A DNA stretch of 25,679 nt, from NCBI GenBank assembly GCA_963518665.1, contig CAUQKR010000012.1:1-25679 (forward strand). Reading direction: 5' to 3'. The translations under genes were made by a program, and so were the position numbers. A model generated the notes under the pieces. The model was not told where the DNA came from. It saw only the letters and a program-made list of their open reading frames with translations, and did no database searches. This DNA comes from GN02-872 sp963518665. GTDB taxonomy: Bacteria > Patescibacteriota > Gracilibacteria > BD1-5 > UBA6164. Of this stretch, positions 1 to 7,493 are shown one piece after another; within the stretch, counting starts at the first letter, position 1, and each line of letters starts with the position of its first letter.

Positions 1-1652
1 GTTAATTCATATCAACCAGCTTCAATTGTTTTTGGAGAAATAACTATTCTATTTAGAATTCACCAAAGTTCGCAATCTGAAGCCTTTTGTCCAAATCAAA
101 ATTTTTTTCACATTCTATCATCTAAAATAACAGATTTTCATTCTTTTTCTAAATCTTTAGCTAATTTTACAGCTTTTTCTAGATTTTCCTCTCACATAAC
201 TAAAATAAAATAATCATATGGAGCTACATTTTCTGGCCAAGAAATTCATTTTTCTGTCATAAAATATTCTGCCAAAACTCACATAAGTCTTGTAACTCAA
301 ATTCCATAACATCACATTTCTACTTTATCTACAGTTTGATTATTTTCATCAAGAAAACTTAATCCAAAAGGTTTACTATATTTATCTCACAGATGAAAAA
401 TATTTCAAACTTCACAAGCTTTTCTAAAAGTAAGCTTTTCTCCTGAAACATTTTTTGAAGTAAATCATTCAATAGGTTCACTAAAATCTCCAAATTCTGA
501 AATTTCTAAATCTGATATATTTACATTTTTTGTAGAATAAGCTATTTTATTTGCTCAAGCAAAAAAATTTTTTACTGTTTTTAATGAATCATCAGCAAAA
601 TTTCACAAGAAATTTTTAAAAATAGAATTTTTCAAAGGAGTTACAAAACCTCTAACTGTTCCCAATTCTAAAAGTTCTTCTTCAGTAGCTTGAACAAATT
701 CCTCTTTAAAATTTTTTCTGATAAATTTTGCTACTTTTATTTCATTTATTTCCAAATCTCATCTAATCATTACAGAAAAATATTTTCCACTTTCTGTTTT
801 AAAAATAACTGTTTTTAGCATTTTCCAAGCTGGAGCAGAAAAATATTCTGACATTTTTTCTATAGAAACAATTTCTGAAATTGAATCAAAAAATTCTATT
901 TTTTCTTCAGTTTCTTCGATATTTTTATTATCTGGAATACCTGAAGCAAGCTCTAAATTAAAACAATATCAGCTAGAATCTTGAACAATTATATCTTCTC
1001 AAATCGGTAAAAAAGTTTGAAATTCGTGAGAATTTTTATCAGAGATAGCTCACCCATCAGCATCTGCCATAACTGTATCAGCTCAAATCCCAAGTCTATC
1101 AAAAATTTTATTATAAGCTATAATAACTTTTTCATAAAATTCTTCAAAATCTTGTATATTTGCATGAAAACTATAAGCATCTTTCATCACAAATTCTCTT
1201 CATCTCAAAAGCCCTGATTTTGCTCTTTTTTCATTTCTAAATTTTTTTTGGATTTGATAAACACAAGTTGGTAAATCTTTATAAGATTGAATAAATTCTT
1301 TGAAAATAGAAGTTACATTTTCTTCTGCTGTTGGAGATATTCTATACTCACTACTTCCCCAACCTGGAACTTTAAAATATTCTGGAATTTCCCATCTAGA
1401 AGTTGTTTCCCATAAATCTCTTGGTGTCAAAACTCACATAAGCATTTCATGATATCCAGCATTATCCATCTCTTCTCTGATGATATTTTCAATATTTTTG
1501 TAAACTCTATATCACATTGGTAAAAACTCATAAACTCAAGCCATAGTTTGTCTTATATAAGAGCCTTGTAAAAGTAAACTTGTAGAAAGATTATCACTTA
1601 CTTTTGGTTTTGTTTTCAATGTGTTAAATGGGAAAGTTGATAATTTTAACAT
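1..1652 (-). CDS. proS: Prolyl-tRNA synthetase (partial, 3' end outside window)
   Basis: Charges tRNA-Pro with proline in the cytosol. About 550 codons are visible from the ATG at 1652, and the reading frame is still open at the left edge, so only a few C-terminal residues are missing. The class II motif 2 region reads FRNEKRAKSGLLRGREF followed by VMKDAYSF, typical of bacterial ProS. A YbaK-like editing insertion is present in the middle (VMIRGDLEINEIKVAKFI), so this is the long bacterial type with mis-acylation editing. The anticodon-binding end is recognisable (WGIPNRIVISPK). Conserved glycines are written as TGA, for example in LLRGREF. No Shine-Dalgarno site precedes the start. A plausible promoter (TTTACT at 1704-1709, TAAAAT at 1682-1687, reverse strand, 16 nt spacer) lies just upstream. 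Confidence 0.96.
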
Positions 1653-1681
1653 CTTTTTATTTTAAAAAATAAATTTTTGTT

Positions 1682-1709
1682 ATTTTATTTATTTTTAGCT
1701 AAAAGTAAA
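1682..1709 (-). promoter_or_regulatory. Putative proS promoter
   Basis: On the reverse strand, TTTACT (1709-1704) is followed after 16 nt by TAAAAT (1687-1682). The 16 nt spacing matches most other promoters in this window. Leader to the proS ATG is about 25 nt, without an SD. Confidence 0.45.
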
Positions 1710-1736
1710 GATTTTTTTATTTTTTTATTTTTTTTA

Positions 1737-1764
1737 TTGACTTTTATAAAAAAATATTTATAAT
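1737..1764 (+). promoter_or_regulatory. Promoter of the two-octapeptide transcript
   Basis: TTGACT at 1737-1742 and a perfect TATAAT at 1759-1764 with a 16 nt spacer. Predicted start of transcription is near 1771. It drives a short unit that ends at the hairpin at 2063-2100. Confidence 0.75.
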
Positions 1765-1827
1765 ACATTCTAACTAAGTTACAGACAACCTCTATAAAGT
1801 CAATTCTAAATATAAAAGGAGTAAAAT

Positions 1828-1854
1828 ATGTGCTTTGCAAGAGATCATCCATAA
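1828..1854 (+). CDS. Eight-residue mini-ORF A (MCFARDHP)
   Basis: ATG at 1828 sits 6 nt after a strong AGGAG site, and the ORF ends in TAA. The encoded octapeptide shares the positions M1, F3, R5, D6 and P8 with mini-ORF B 153 nt downstream, and both end with CCATAA. The SD-to-start sequence AGGAGTAAAATATG is identical to that of the 78-residue gene at 2417. Shared peptide pattern with differing third bases hints at a translated product, but with two copies of 24 sense bases this may be simple RNA duplication. No homologue is known to me. Confidence 0.3.
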   Translation: MCFARDHP

Positions 1855-1980
1855 TCTAGTTTTCTCGTAGAAGAGGAATTTTACCTTTGCAGTACTTTTC
1901 TACATATAAGCAAGATTTGAAAATGAGTAGACTTTTTTTTGAAACAATCCGCAAACTTAGCCTGAAAAAGGAGCAAAACT

Positions 1981-2007
1981 ATGACTTTTATCAGAGATAA
2001 ACCATAA
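1981..2007 (+). CDS. Eight-residue mini-ORF B (MTFIRDKP)
   Basis: Second copy of the mini-ORF. AAAAGGAG lies 7 nt before the ATG, and the ORF ends in TAA. It matches mini-ORF A at M1, F3, R5, D6 and P8. A hairpin-prone AGGA...TCCCTTT element follows, as after copy A. No gene lies downstream before the terminator, so it is not an ordinary leader peptide for an attenuated operon. The evidence for translation is only the SD and the pattern. Confidence 0.3.
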   Translation: MTFIRDKP

Positions 2008-2062
2008 ACTATGAAGGATTTTTCCCTTTAATATTTTATATTTTTCCAATAAGTCTAGAATA

Positions 2063-2100
2063 AACACCTTAGAAAAATTTTCTAAGGTGTTTTCTTTTTT
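2063..2100. terminator. Bidirectional terminator
   Basis: Perfect 14-bp stem AACACCTTAGAAAA / TTTTCTAAGGTGTT with a T-run on the + side and an A-run that becomes a T-run on the - side. It ends the mini-ORF transcript (+) and the 36-residue gene (-). Confidence 0.9.
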
Positions 2101-2209
2101 AAAGAATATCTCTAAATTTTTTTAGATATTCTTCTCTAGCTTTTGTTATAGCATCAAAAATATCTTCAAATTCATTGACTTTACTTTTTTTATTTTCTAA
2201 TTCTTCCAT
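2099..2209 (-). CDS. Small acidic/basic helical protein, 36 residues, unknown
   Basis: ATG at 2209, stop TAA directly at the bidirectional terminator. The product is highly charged and probably one helix (VNEFEDIFDAITKAREEYL). A reverse-strand promoter, TTGAAA (2241-2236) and TATATA (2219-2214) with a 16 nt spacer, puts the transcript start within a few bases of the ATG, so the gene would be leaderless. There is no SD. I do not recognise a family. Support is the promoter-ORF-terminator arrangement; the short length means it could still be chance. Confidence 0.4.
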   Translation of the reverse strand: MEELENKKSKVNEFEDIFDAITKAREEYLKKFRDIL

Positions 2210-2289
2210 ATTTTATATATAATATTTTTATAAAATTTCAAGTATTCTAACATAAAAATAAGTTTTATGCAAGAAAATTATATTTTCAC

Positions 2290-2316
2290 TTGACTTTTAT
2301 TTTTTTTATGTATAAT
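2290..2316 (+). promoter_or_regulatory. Promoter of the 2417 gene
   Basis: TTGACT at 2290-2295 and TATAAT at 2311-2316, spacer 15 nt, with a TG just before the -10. Predicted leader is about 95 nt, unusually long for this window. Confidence 0.7.
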
Positions 2317-2416
2317 AAAGAAACTTTCAGAAGATATTTTTATATAAAAATTATTTAAAAATTGTTTTTTGAAAGGAAATAAGAAAAATCTCTCAAAACA
2401 AAACTAGGAGTAAAAT

Positions 2417-2653
2417 ATGTCTACTAAAAATAAAAAAGACATCTTACATGTAATTGCAAATTGTAATGATTTAAGCAAATATATTGAAGCTGCAAAAATG
2501 ATTCTAGAAAATCCAAATCTAGATCATCATGCCAAAAAAGCTCTTGAAGAGTATGCAGAAAATTACAATGCAACAACTTCTATAGGGAAACAAATTAGAC
2601 TTAGAGCTAAACGGATTTTAGCCAAAAAACTTCAACTTATTATTACTGCTTAA
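2417..2653 (+). CDS. Unknown 78-residue helical protein
   Basis: The start ATG follows a strong SD (AGGAGTAAAATATG), which is rare in this window. The product looks all-helical and basic at the C-terminus (RLRAKRILAKKLQ), with a histidine pair (LDHHAKKALEE) in the middle. No signal peptide or TM segment is seen, so it is probably cytosolic. It has only one glycine, written GGG, and uses one CGG codon (otherwise very rare here). It ends before a strong hairpin at 2682-2709. I recognise no family. Context: first of three small SD-bearing genes (2417, 2728, 3167) between the mini-ORF unit and dnaK. Confidence 0.75.
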   Translation: MSTKNKKDILHVIANCNDLSKYIEAAKMILENPNLDHHAKKALEEYAENYNATTSIGKQIRLRAKRILAKKLQLIITA

Positions 2654-2681
2654 TAAGCATAAACTTTGTTTAAAAGAGATC

Positions 2682-2709
2682 AAAAGGCTAGAACTTCTAG
2701 CCTTTTTTC
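2682..2709 (+). terminator. Terminator or read-through attenuator between two small genes
   Basis: AAAAGGCTAGAA / TTCTAGCCTTTT hairpin plus T-run. No promoter can be seen between it and the next ATG at 2728, so the next gene may depend on read-through. Confidence 0.8.
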
Positions 2710-2727
2710 TTCAATAAGGAGAAAAAA

Positions 2728-3003
2728 ATGAGAATAAATGATATCAAATTAACAGATAAAGAAAAAGAAAATATTCTAGCATTTTTTAAAAATGATGAAA
2801 AATTTTCTGAATATTCTCAACATTTAAACTATATTCTTGATTTATATTCAAGACTACCATTAAATGAAATAAAATTATTTATAAATATTTTAGAATACAA
2901 AAAGTTAAAAACAAAACAGAATAGTAATCTAAATTTAGATGGTAAAGAAAAAATTATCTTATCTGAAATAGAAAAAGATATTTCTAATCTACTAAATAAA
3001 TAA
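2728..3003 (+). CDS. Unknown 91-residue helical protein
   Basis: Strong SD (AAGGAG, 6-7 nt before ATG). The product is rich in Lys, Glu, Leu and Asn, predicted helical, with no TM segment or signal peptide. Only one glycine is present, and it is GGT. The gene begins about 19 nt after the terminator-like hairpin of the preceding gene and has no visible promoter of its own, so its expression may come from read-through of that hairpin. It ends at a clear terminator (3012-3039). No family recognised. Confidence 0.72.
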   Translation: MRINDIKLTDKEKENILAFFKNDEKFSEYSQHLNYILDLYSRLPLNEIKLFINILEYKKLKTKQNSNLNLDGKEKIILSEIEKDISNLLNK

Positions 3004-3011
3004 TTTTTTAT

Positions 3012-3039
3012 AAAAAGAGTGTTATTTCACTCTTTTTTT
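3012..3039 (+). terminator. Terminator after the 2728 gene
   Basis: AAAAAGAGTG / CACTCTTTTT hairpin with a long T-run. Confidence 0.85.
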
Positions 3040-3055
3040 ATTTTTTAAAATAAAA

Positions 3056-3083
3056 TTGACTTTATAAGCTTTTTATTTATAAT
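3056..3083 (+). promoter_or_regulatory. Promoter of the 3167 gene
   Basis: TTGACT at 3056-3061, TATAAT at 3078-3083, 16 nt spacer. Leader of about 75 nt. Confidence 0.75.
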
Positions 3084-3166
3084 ACAAAAACTAAAAATTT
3101 GTAAGAAATTTTTTTTTACAATATTTTTAGTAACTTGATTAACAACACAAAAAGAAGGAGAAAAAA

Positions 3167-3517
3167 ATGTTAATAAATCAAGAAATTATTGAAATAGTCG
3201 ATAACATTAGTTTAAATTATTTCAAAAAAATCGGTGTGGAAGAAATAGAAAACCACATCAAAACTTATAATGAAGAAACAGAAAAAGTCTTCAGCACTCA
3301 ACATTTGAAAAATATTTCTAGACTGATAGAAATAGCAAATGAAAAAAAATTAACTGACATAGGATATGCAATAGTTTACAAGCTATACAGATTGATTAAA
3401 CTGCTAGAAAAAGAGAATATTCAAGACTTAAATTGTGAAGAAAAGTCTTACAAAGAAAATCTAGTTTTTAATCTCAAAAAAGATTTAATTATCGAACCTG
3501 AAAAACTCACAGTATAA
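3167..3517 (+). CDS. Unknown 116-residue helical protein
   Basis: Excellent SD (GAAGGAG, 7 nt before ATG). The product is helical and charged, without TM segments. A middle hydrophobic-helical part (GYAIVYKLYRLIKLLEKEN) may pack as a helical bundle. Both glycines use GGN rather than TGA. The gene has its own TTGACT/TATAAT promoter and its own terminator, so it is monocistronic. It lies directly upstream of the CIRCE-dnaK unit but is separated from it by a terminator. No family recognised. Confidence 0.75.
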   Translation: MLINQEIIEIVDNISLNYFKKIGVEEIENHIKTYNEETEKVFSTQHLKNISRLIEIANEKKLTDIGYAIVYKLYRLIKLLEKENIQDLNCEEKSYKENLVFNLKKDLIIEPEKLTV

Positions 3518-3530
3518 TTTTTTTGATAGT

Positions 3531-3556
3531 AAGCTCTCATTATGAGAGCTTTTTTA
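3531..3556 (+). terminator. Terminator after the 3167 gene
   Basis: AAGCTCTC / GAGAGCTT hairpin with a five-base loop and a T-run. Confidence 0.85.
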
Positions 3557-3586
3557 TTAGCTTAAAATAGAGTTTAAAAAATATTT

Positions 3587-3613
3587 TTAGCACCTAAATA
3601 AAAAAAGTGCTAA
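3587..3613 (+). promoter_or_regulatory. CIRCE element (HrcA operator) of dnaK
   Basis: The sequence has the exact 9-N9-9 layout of CIRCE: TTAGCACCT, nine bases, AAGTGCTAA. Seven of nine positions in each arm match the consensus TTAGCACTC-N9-GAGTGCTAA, including the whole TTAGCAC/GTGCTAA part. It ends 7 nt before the -35 box of the dnaK promoter. Known biology of CIRCE: the HrcA repressor binds it and releases it on heat stress. HrcA itself is not in this window. Confidence 0.9.
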
Positions 3614-3620
3614 AATAAAT

Positions 3621-3648
3621 TTGACAAAAAATTTTTTTTGAATATAAT
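3621..3648 (+). promoter_or_regulatory. dnaK promoter
   Basis: TTGACA at 3621-3626 and TATAAT at 3643-3648, 16 nt spacer, directly after the CIRCE element. Leader of about 50 nt without an SD. Confidence 0.85.
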
Positions 3649-3705
3649 ACTATCAAGCTTATAAAAAGCTGTTAAATAAATTTTTAAAACTTAATTTTTT
3701 ATAAT

Positions 3706-5577
3706 ATGGGAAAAATTATTTGAATAGACTTATGAACTACAAACTCTTGTGTAGCTTTTATGGAAGGTTGAGAAGCTAAAGTTATTCCAAACTCAGAATG
3801 AAACAGAACTACTCCATCGATTGTTGCAAGCAAAGATAATTTAACAATTGTTTGAACCTCTGCAAAAAGACAAGCTATCACAAATCCTGCAAATACAATT
3901 TATTCTGCAAAAAGATTTATCGGTAGAAAATATGATGAAGTACAAGACGAAATAAAAAATGTTGCTTTTAAAGTTGTAAAATGACCAGCTGGAGAAGCTC
4001 TTATTGAATTTAATGGGAAAGCAGTAAGACCAGAAGAAATCTGAGCTCACGTTTTGATGAAATTGAAAGAAGATGCTGAAAAATTTTTAGGGACAAAAGT
4101 TACTGAAGCTGTTATCACTGTTCCTGCTTATTTCAACGATGATCAAAGACAAGCAACTATAAATGCTTGAAAAATTGCAGGGCTTGAAGTAAAAAGAATC
4201 GTAAATGAACCAACTGCTGCTGCCTTGTCTTACTGAGCTTGAAAAGGTAAAAATGAAAAAGTTGCTGTTTATGACCTTGGTTGAGGTACTTTTGATATTT
4301 CAGTTTTAGAATTATCTGAAGAAGGAACTTTCGAAGTTTTAGCTACAAACTGAGATACTCACCTTGGTTGAGATGACTTTGACAAAAAAATTGTTGATTA
4401 TATAATTGATGAATTTAAAAAAGAACAAGCTGTTGATTTGAGAAATGATTCTATGGCTTTACAAAGAGTTAGAGATGAAGCTGAAAAAGCTAAAAAAGAA
4501 TTATCTTCTACAAGTTCTTATGATATAAATCTTCCTTATATCACTGTAGATGCTACTGGTCCAAAAAATCTTATGATGACTATTACTAGAGCAAAATTTG
4601 AAGAACTTATTGCTGATTTAGTTGAAAGAAGTCTTATTCCTTGTAAAAAAGTTTTGGAAGATGCAGGATTAAAAGCTAGTGAATTGAATCAAGTTTTACT
4701 TGTTTGAGGTTCAACTAGAGTTCCACTTGTAAAACAAAAAGTTGAAGCTTTCTTTGGCAAAAAACCAAATGAATGAATTAACCCAGATGAAGCTGTTGCA
4801 ATGTGAGCTGCAATCCAAGCTTGAATTATTGGTTGAGATGTAACTGATGTATTATTACTTGATGTAACTCCACTTACTCTTTGAATCGAAACAATGTGAG
4901 GAATCAGAACTCCAATGATTGCTAGAAATACAACTATTCCAGCTTCAAAATCTGAAGTTTTCTCTACTGCTGTTGATAACCAACCAAGTGTAGAAATAAA
5001 TGTATTACAATGAGAAAGAGAAATGGCTGTAGATAACAAATCACTTTGAAGATTTATCTTAAGTGGAATAGCTCCAGCTCCAAGATGAGTTCCACAAATC
5101 GAAGTTACTTTTGATATAGATGCAAATGGTGTACTTAGAGTAACAGCAAAAGATAAATGAACTGGTAGAAGTCAAGATATCACAATCCAAGGCTCTACAG
5201 GTATGGATGACAAAGAAGTTGATAGATTAGTAAAAGAAGCTGAAGCAAAAAGAGAGGAAGATCAAAAGAAAAAATCTACAGTAGATGCTAGAAATCATGC
5301 TGATTCTCTTGTAGCACAAGCTGAAAAACTTATCAGAGACAATGCAGACAAAATAAGTGATGAAGATAAAAATCTACTAGAAGGAAAAATTTCAGATGTA
5401 AAAAATGTATTAAATAAATCTGATGCTACAAAAGAAGATTTTGAAAATCCAACAAAAGAATTAAATGACACTCTTATGCAAGTAGGACAAAAACTTTATA
5501 GTCAAGCTTGAGCTCAAACAAATGAAGCTCCAAAATCAGATGACTGAATAGTTGATGGTGAAACTACTAGAGTTTAA
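3706..5577 (+). CDS. dnaK: Molecular chaperone DnaK (Hsp70)
   Basis: ATP-dependent chaperone that binds unfolded peptides in the cytosol. With TGA as glycine the frame is open for 623 residues, the normal length. The phosphate-binding loops are intact: GIDLGTTNS at residues 6-14 and DLGGGTFD at 190-197, with TGA supplying glycines in both. The substrate-binding domain and helical lid follow (KDITIQG-type region near 5180, then a lysine/glutamate-rich lid). The C-terminus ends in VDGETTRV rather than the common EEVD-like or DDK tail. The ATG was chosen because MGKIIGIDLG is the usual N-terminus. No SD precedes it. grpE and dnaJ are not adjacent. Regulation: CIRCE plus a TTGACA/TATAAT promoter, so heat induction through HrcA is likely. 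Confidence 0.98.
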
Positions 5578-5578
5578 T

Positions 5579-5609
5579 AAAAAAATAGGCTTTAAAAGCC
5601 TATTTTTTT
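5579..5609. terminator. Bidirectional terminator dnaK / 5611 gene
   Basis: AAAAATAGGC / GCCTATTTTT hairpin between convergent genes, with T-runs on both sides. Confidence 0.88.
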
Positions 5610-5610
5610 A

Positions 5611-5934
5611 TTAACTAAAAAGTCAATATACGATTCTCCTTAAATCAATTTCAAAAAAATCCTTTCTACAAATATGTTTTACTTCTTTTTCTAGCTTTTC
5701 TAAGTCTAAAAGAATACAAACTGAAGAATAGTTCTCTGGATGCAGAGCTATAATCCAACCTGGAATCAAAGTTTTTATTTTTTCTAGTACTTCTTCCCTA
5801 CTTTCAGAATTATCTTCAGATTGTTTTTTCAAAACAAAGTCTAAAATAGGATTTTTTTCTATAAAAATTTTTCTCTGAAACAAAATTTCTAAAATGTATT
5901 TTATTTCAAACCTTTTAACAAAATTATTTTTCAT
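5611..5934 (-). CDS. Unknown 107-residue protein
   Basis: ATG at 5934 with a strong SD (AAGGAG), unlike most genes here. In the standard code it would stop at the TGA at 5623; reading TGA as glycine adds four residues (GLFS) before TAA. The protein starts with a basic helix (KNNFVKRFEIKYILEIL). A central part (LIPGWIIALHPENYSSVCILLDLEKLEKEVKHICRK) contains two cysteines and a histidine. There is no TM segment or signal peptide. It has its own promoter (TTGACT/TATAAT, reverse strand) and a palindrome just upstream of the -35, so its expression may be controlled by a dimeric repressor or activator. No family recognised. Confidence 0.72.
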
Positions 5935-5973
5935 AAACTCTTAACTCCTTTTATAAAAAAATTTTGGATTTTT

Positions 5974-6002
5974 ATTATATTTTTTAAATAAAAAAAAGTC
6001 AA
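5974..6002 (-). promoter_or_regulatory. Promoter of the 5611-5934 gene
   Basis: Reverse strand TTGACT (6002-5997) and TATAAT (5979-5974), 17 nt spacer. Confidence 0.75.
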
Positions 6003-6004
6003 AA

Positions 6005-6027
6005 AATATTACTCAAATAGTAATATT
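6005..6027. promoter_or_regulatory. Palindrome, possible operator
   Basis: Perfect 9-bp inverted repeat AATATTACT-N5-AGTAATATT, ending 2 nt from the -35 box of the reverse-strand promoter. There is no T-run, so it does not look like a terminator. The position resembles that of the CIRCE element relative to the dnaK promoter. Confidence 0.5.
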
Positions 6028-6050
6028 TTAGTAATAACTAATTTTTACAA

Positions 6051-6080
6051 AAAAATCTTAGAAAAATTCTAAGATTTTTT
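6051..6080 (-). terminator. Terminator of the dsbA-like operon
   Basis: AAAATCTTAG...CTAAGATTTT hairpin followed on the reverse strand by a T-run. The TAG stop of the upstream membrane protein gene lies inside the stem. It could also work on the + strand. Confidence 0.8.
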
Positions 6081-6542
6081 AAATTTTAAATTACAAACTT
6101 CTAAATTTTTCAAAGTTATAAAACAAACATATATCAAAATTATTATAGAAAGTAATTTTAATTCTACTCATTGATAAGGTAAAAAAGCTAAAATACTTGA
6201 AAGCCCTAAATAAGTAGCAAAAGTTAAAGTACAAGATGCACATCATCAAACTAAACTTCATATAAAACCTCCTATAAATCAAAGTTTACTTACTTTTTTA
6301 TTTGAAAAATATTTCATTTTATAAAGTGTAGCTCATAAAAAGATTGCAAAAAATATAGCTAAACTTATATCCAAAGCTAAAATAAAATAAAAATAATTAT
6401 CTCACTCTCAAAATATTATATTATGTCTTGATCACCAAGTAAAAAAATAAGTTGGCAAACTCATAATAAAAAATCCAAGTAAAACTCAAATTATTCAATA
6501 TTTATTTGTAAAAACTTTTTTTAAATTTTTAAATATATTCAT
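6069..6542 (-). CDS. Four-TM membrane protein with a CxxC motif, partner of DsbA-like protein
   Basis: 157 residues when TGA is glycine. About four hydrophobic segments: IIGVLLGFFIMSLPTYFF, a long one around YFILALDISLAIFFAIF, FIGGFIGSLVGGCASCTLTF and LLSIIILIYVCFITL. The third carries a Cys-Ala-Ser-Cys pair at the membrane surface followed by TYLGLSSILAFLP. It starts 10 nt after the stop of the DsbA-like gene, so the two are co-transcribed. By inference it could re-oxidise or recycle the thioredoxin-fold partner, as DsbB or VKOR do, but it does not look like either family. I recall similar GCxxC small membrane proteins in other CPR genomes but cannot name the family. Confidence 0.8.
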
Positions 6543-6552
6543 AACAAATAAA

Positions 6553-7380
6553 TTATATATTTTTAATAGCTTCCTCAACTGCTTCAACTGATCTACTACT
6601 CAATTTAACAAAAGCTCCAGTTTCATTATTTACTACATAAACAGAAGGAGTTCCTGTTACTCACATTTTTGCTCATAAAGTTAAATCAGAATTAACTGTT
6701 TCAGAATATTTTCCTGAAGTTAAACATTCATTCAGTTTCGCATTATCAACTCAAATAGCAGTTAAATCAGCTAAAACAGAATCTTTTGAATGTCCAGTTG
6801 ATTTATTAAACAAAGTATCAACAGCTTCAAAATATTTTTCGTTTCAAGATACTTCAGCTACACAAAGAGAAGCTTCAGCTTTCAGTCTAGCTCCTGGATG
6901 AATAGATTCAAGTGGGAAGTTTCTAATTATGTGATTTACATTTTGTCCATCTTTAGCTAAAACTTCTTTAACTAAACCAGAATTATGGAATTGTTTACAA
7001 TAAGGACATTCTAAATCTGTAAAATCATAAATAGAATATTTTGCATTTTCTACTCCTTCTATTGGAGTTTTTACTACTAAATCTTCTTTTGTCAATTTTG
7101 TGTCTGAAGTAGTTGGATGTTGTTCAGCAACTTCAGATCCAGTTGCTTTTTTGATTTGTTCAGCAATTTCTGATTTTGACATTTTTCCAAGAGTAGAATC
7201 ATATTGAGCTTTATTTACCAATAAAACTTTTTCATAGTTTTCAGCTCAACCATAAGTTCTATATTCATTTTGTAAAACTGCAAAATAAGTAAATCCCATA
7301 TTTACAACTGAAAATACAATTACAGTTATAAGTACAGTTAGATTGCTAATGCATGATTTTTTTTCTTTGTTTTCAAACAT
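6553..7380 (-). CDS. Membrane-anchored DsbA-like thioredoxin-fold oxidoreductase
   Basis: 275 residues. An N-terminal TM anchor (about residues 12-35, LTVLITVIVFSVVNMGF) is followed by a linker of about 75 residues and a DsbA/Thioredoxin_4 domain. The active site is CPYC at residues 125-128 in the context DLECPYCKQF, and the cis-proline loop is TGTPSVY near residue 240. An insertion with the pattern RNFPLESIHPGA is typical of the DsbA family in Gram-positives and CPR. It probably forms or isomerises disulfides in exported proteins outside the membrane. It begins an operon with the CxxC membrane protein. Regulation: TTGAAT/TATACT promoter at 7431-7458 and a weak SD (AAGGAA). Pilins and the SLH protein in this window are possible clients, which is inference. 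Confidence 0.92.
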
Positions 7381-7430
7381 AATTTCCTTTTTTAAATTAT
7401 AAAATATTTTTTGTTTTAAAAACTATATAA

Positions 7431-7458
7431 AGTATAGCATATTTTTTTTATTATTCAA
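7431..7458 (-). promoter_or_regulatory. Promoter of the dsbA-like operon
   Basis: Reverse strand TTGAAT (7458-7453) and TATACT (7436-7431), 16 nt spacer. Confidence 0.6.
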
Positions 7459-7493
7459 ATTTTTTTTTGTTAATTTTATTTACATAAAATAAT

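Larger units (their letters stand above)
1771..2100 (+). ncRNA. Short transcription unit of about 330 nt, possible structured RNA with two mini-ORFs
   Basis: This stretch has no long ORF but has a strong promoter in front and a strong terminator behind, so it is very probably transcribed on its own. Inside are two copies of one module, 153 nt apart. Each copy has an AAAAGGAG site, an eight-codon ORF of pattern M-x-F-x-R-D-x-P-stop, and then a small hairpin-prone element (AGGAATTTTACCTTT near 1873-1887 and AGGATTTTTCCCTTT near 2015-2029). A further stem GTAGAA/TTCTAC lies around 1867-1903. It does not match the conserved cores of tmRNA, RNase P RNA, SRP RNA or 6S RNA that I know. It could be a regulatory RNA, a dual-function RNA or a degenerate relic. 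The function is unknown. Confidence 0.45.

Noticed and set aside
1771..2100. tmRNA, RNase P RNA or 6S RNA
   Set aside because: None of the conserved cores that I know (tmRNA tRNA-like ends, the RNase P GAGGAAAGUC core) is present.
4689..5039. 116-codon ORF (-) inside dnaK
   Set aside because: Shadow of dnaK, whose + strand frame is fully conserved.
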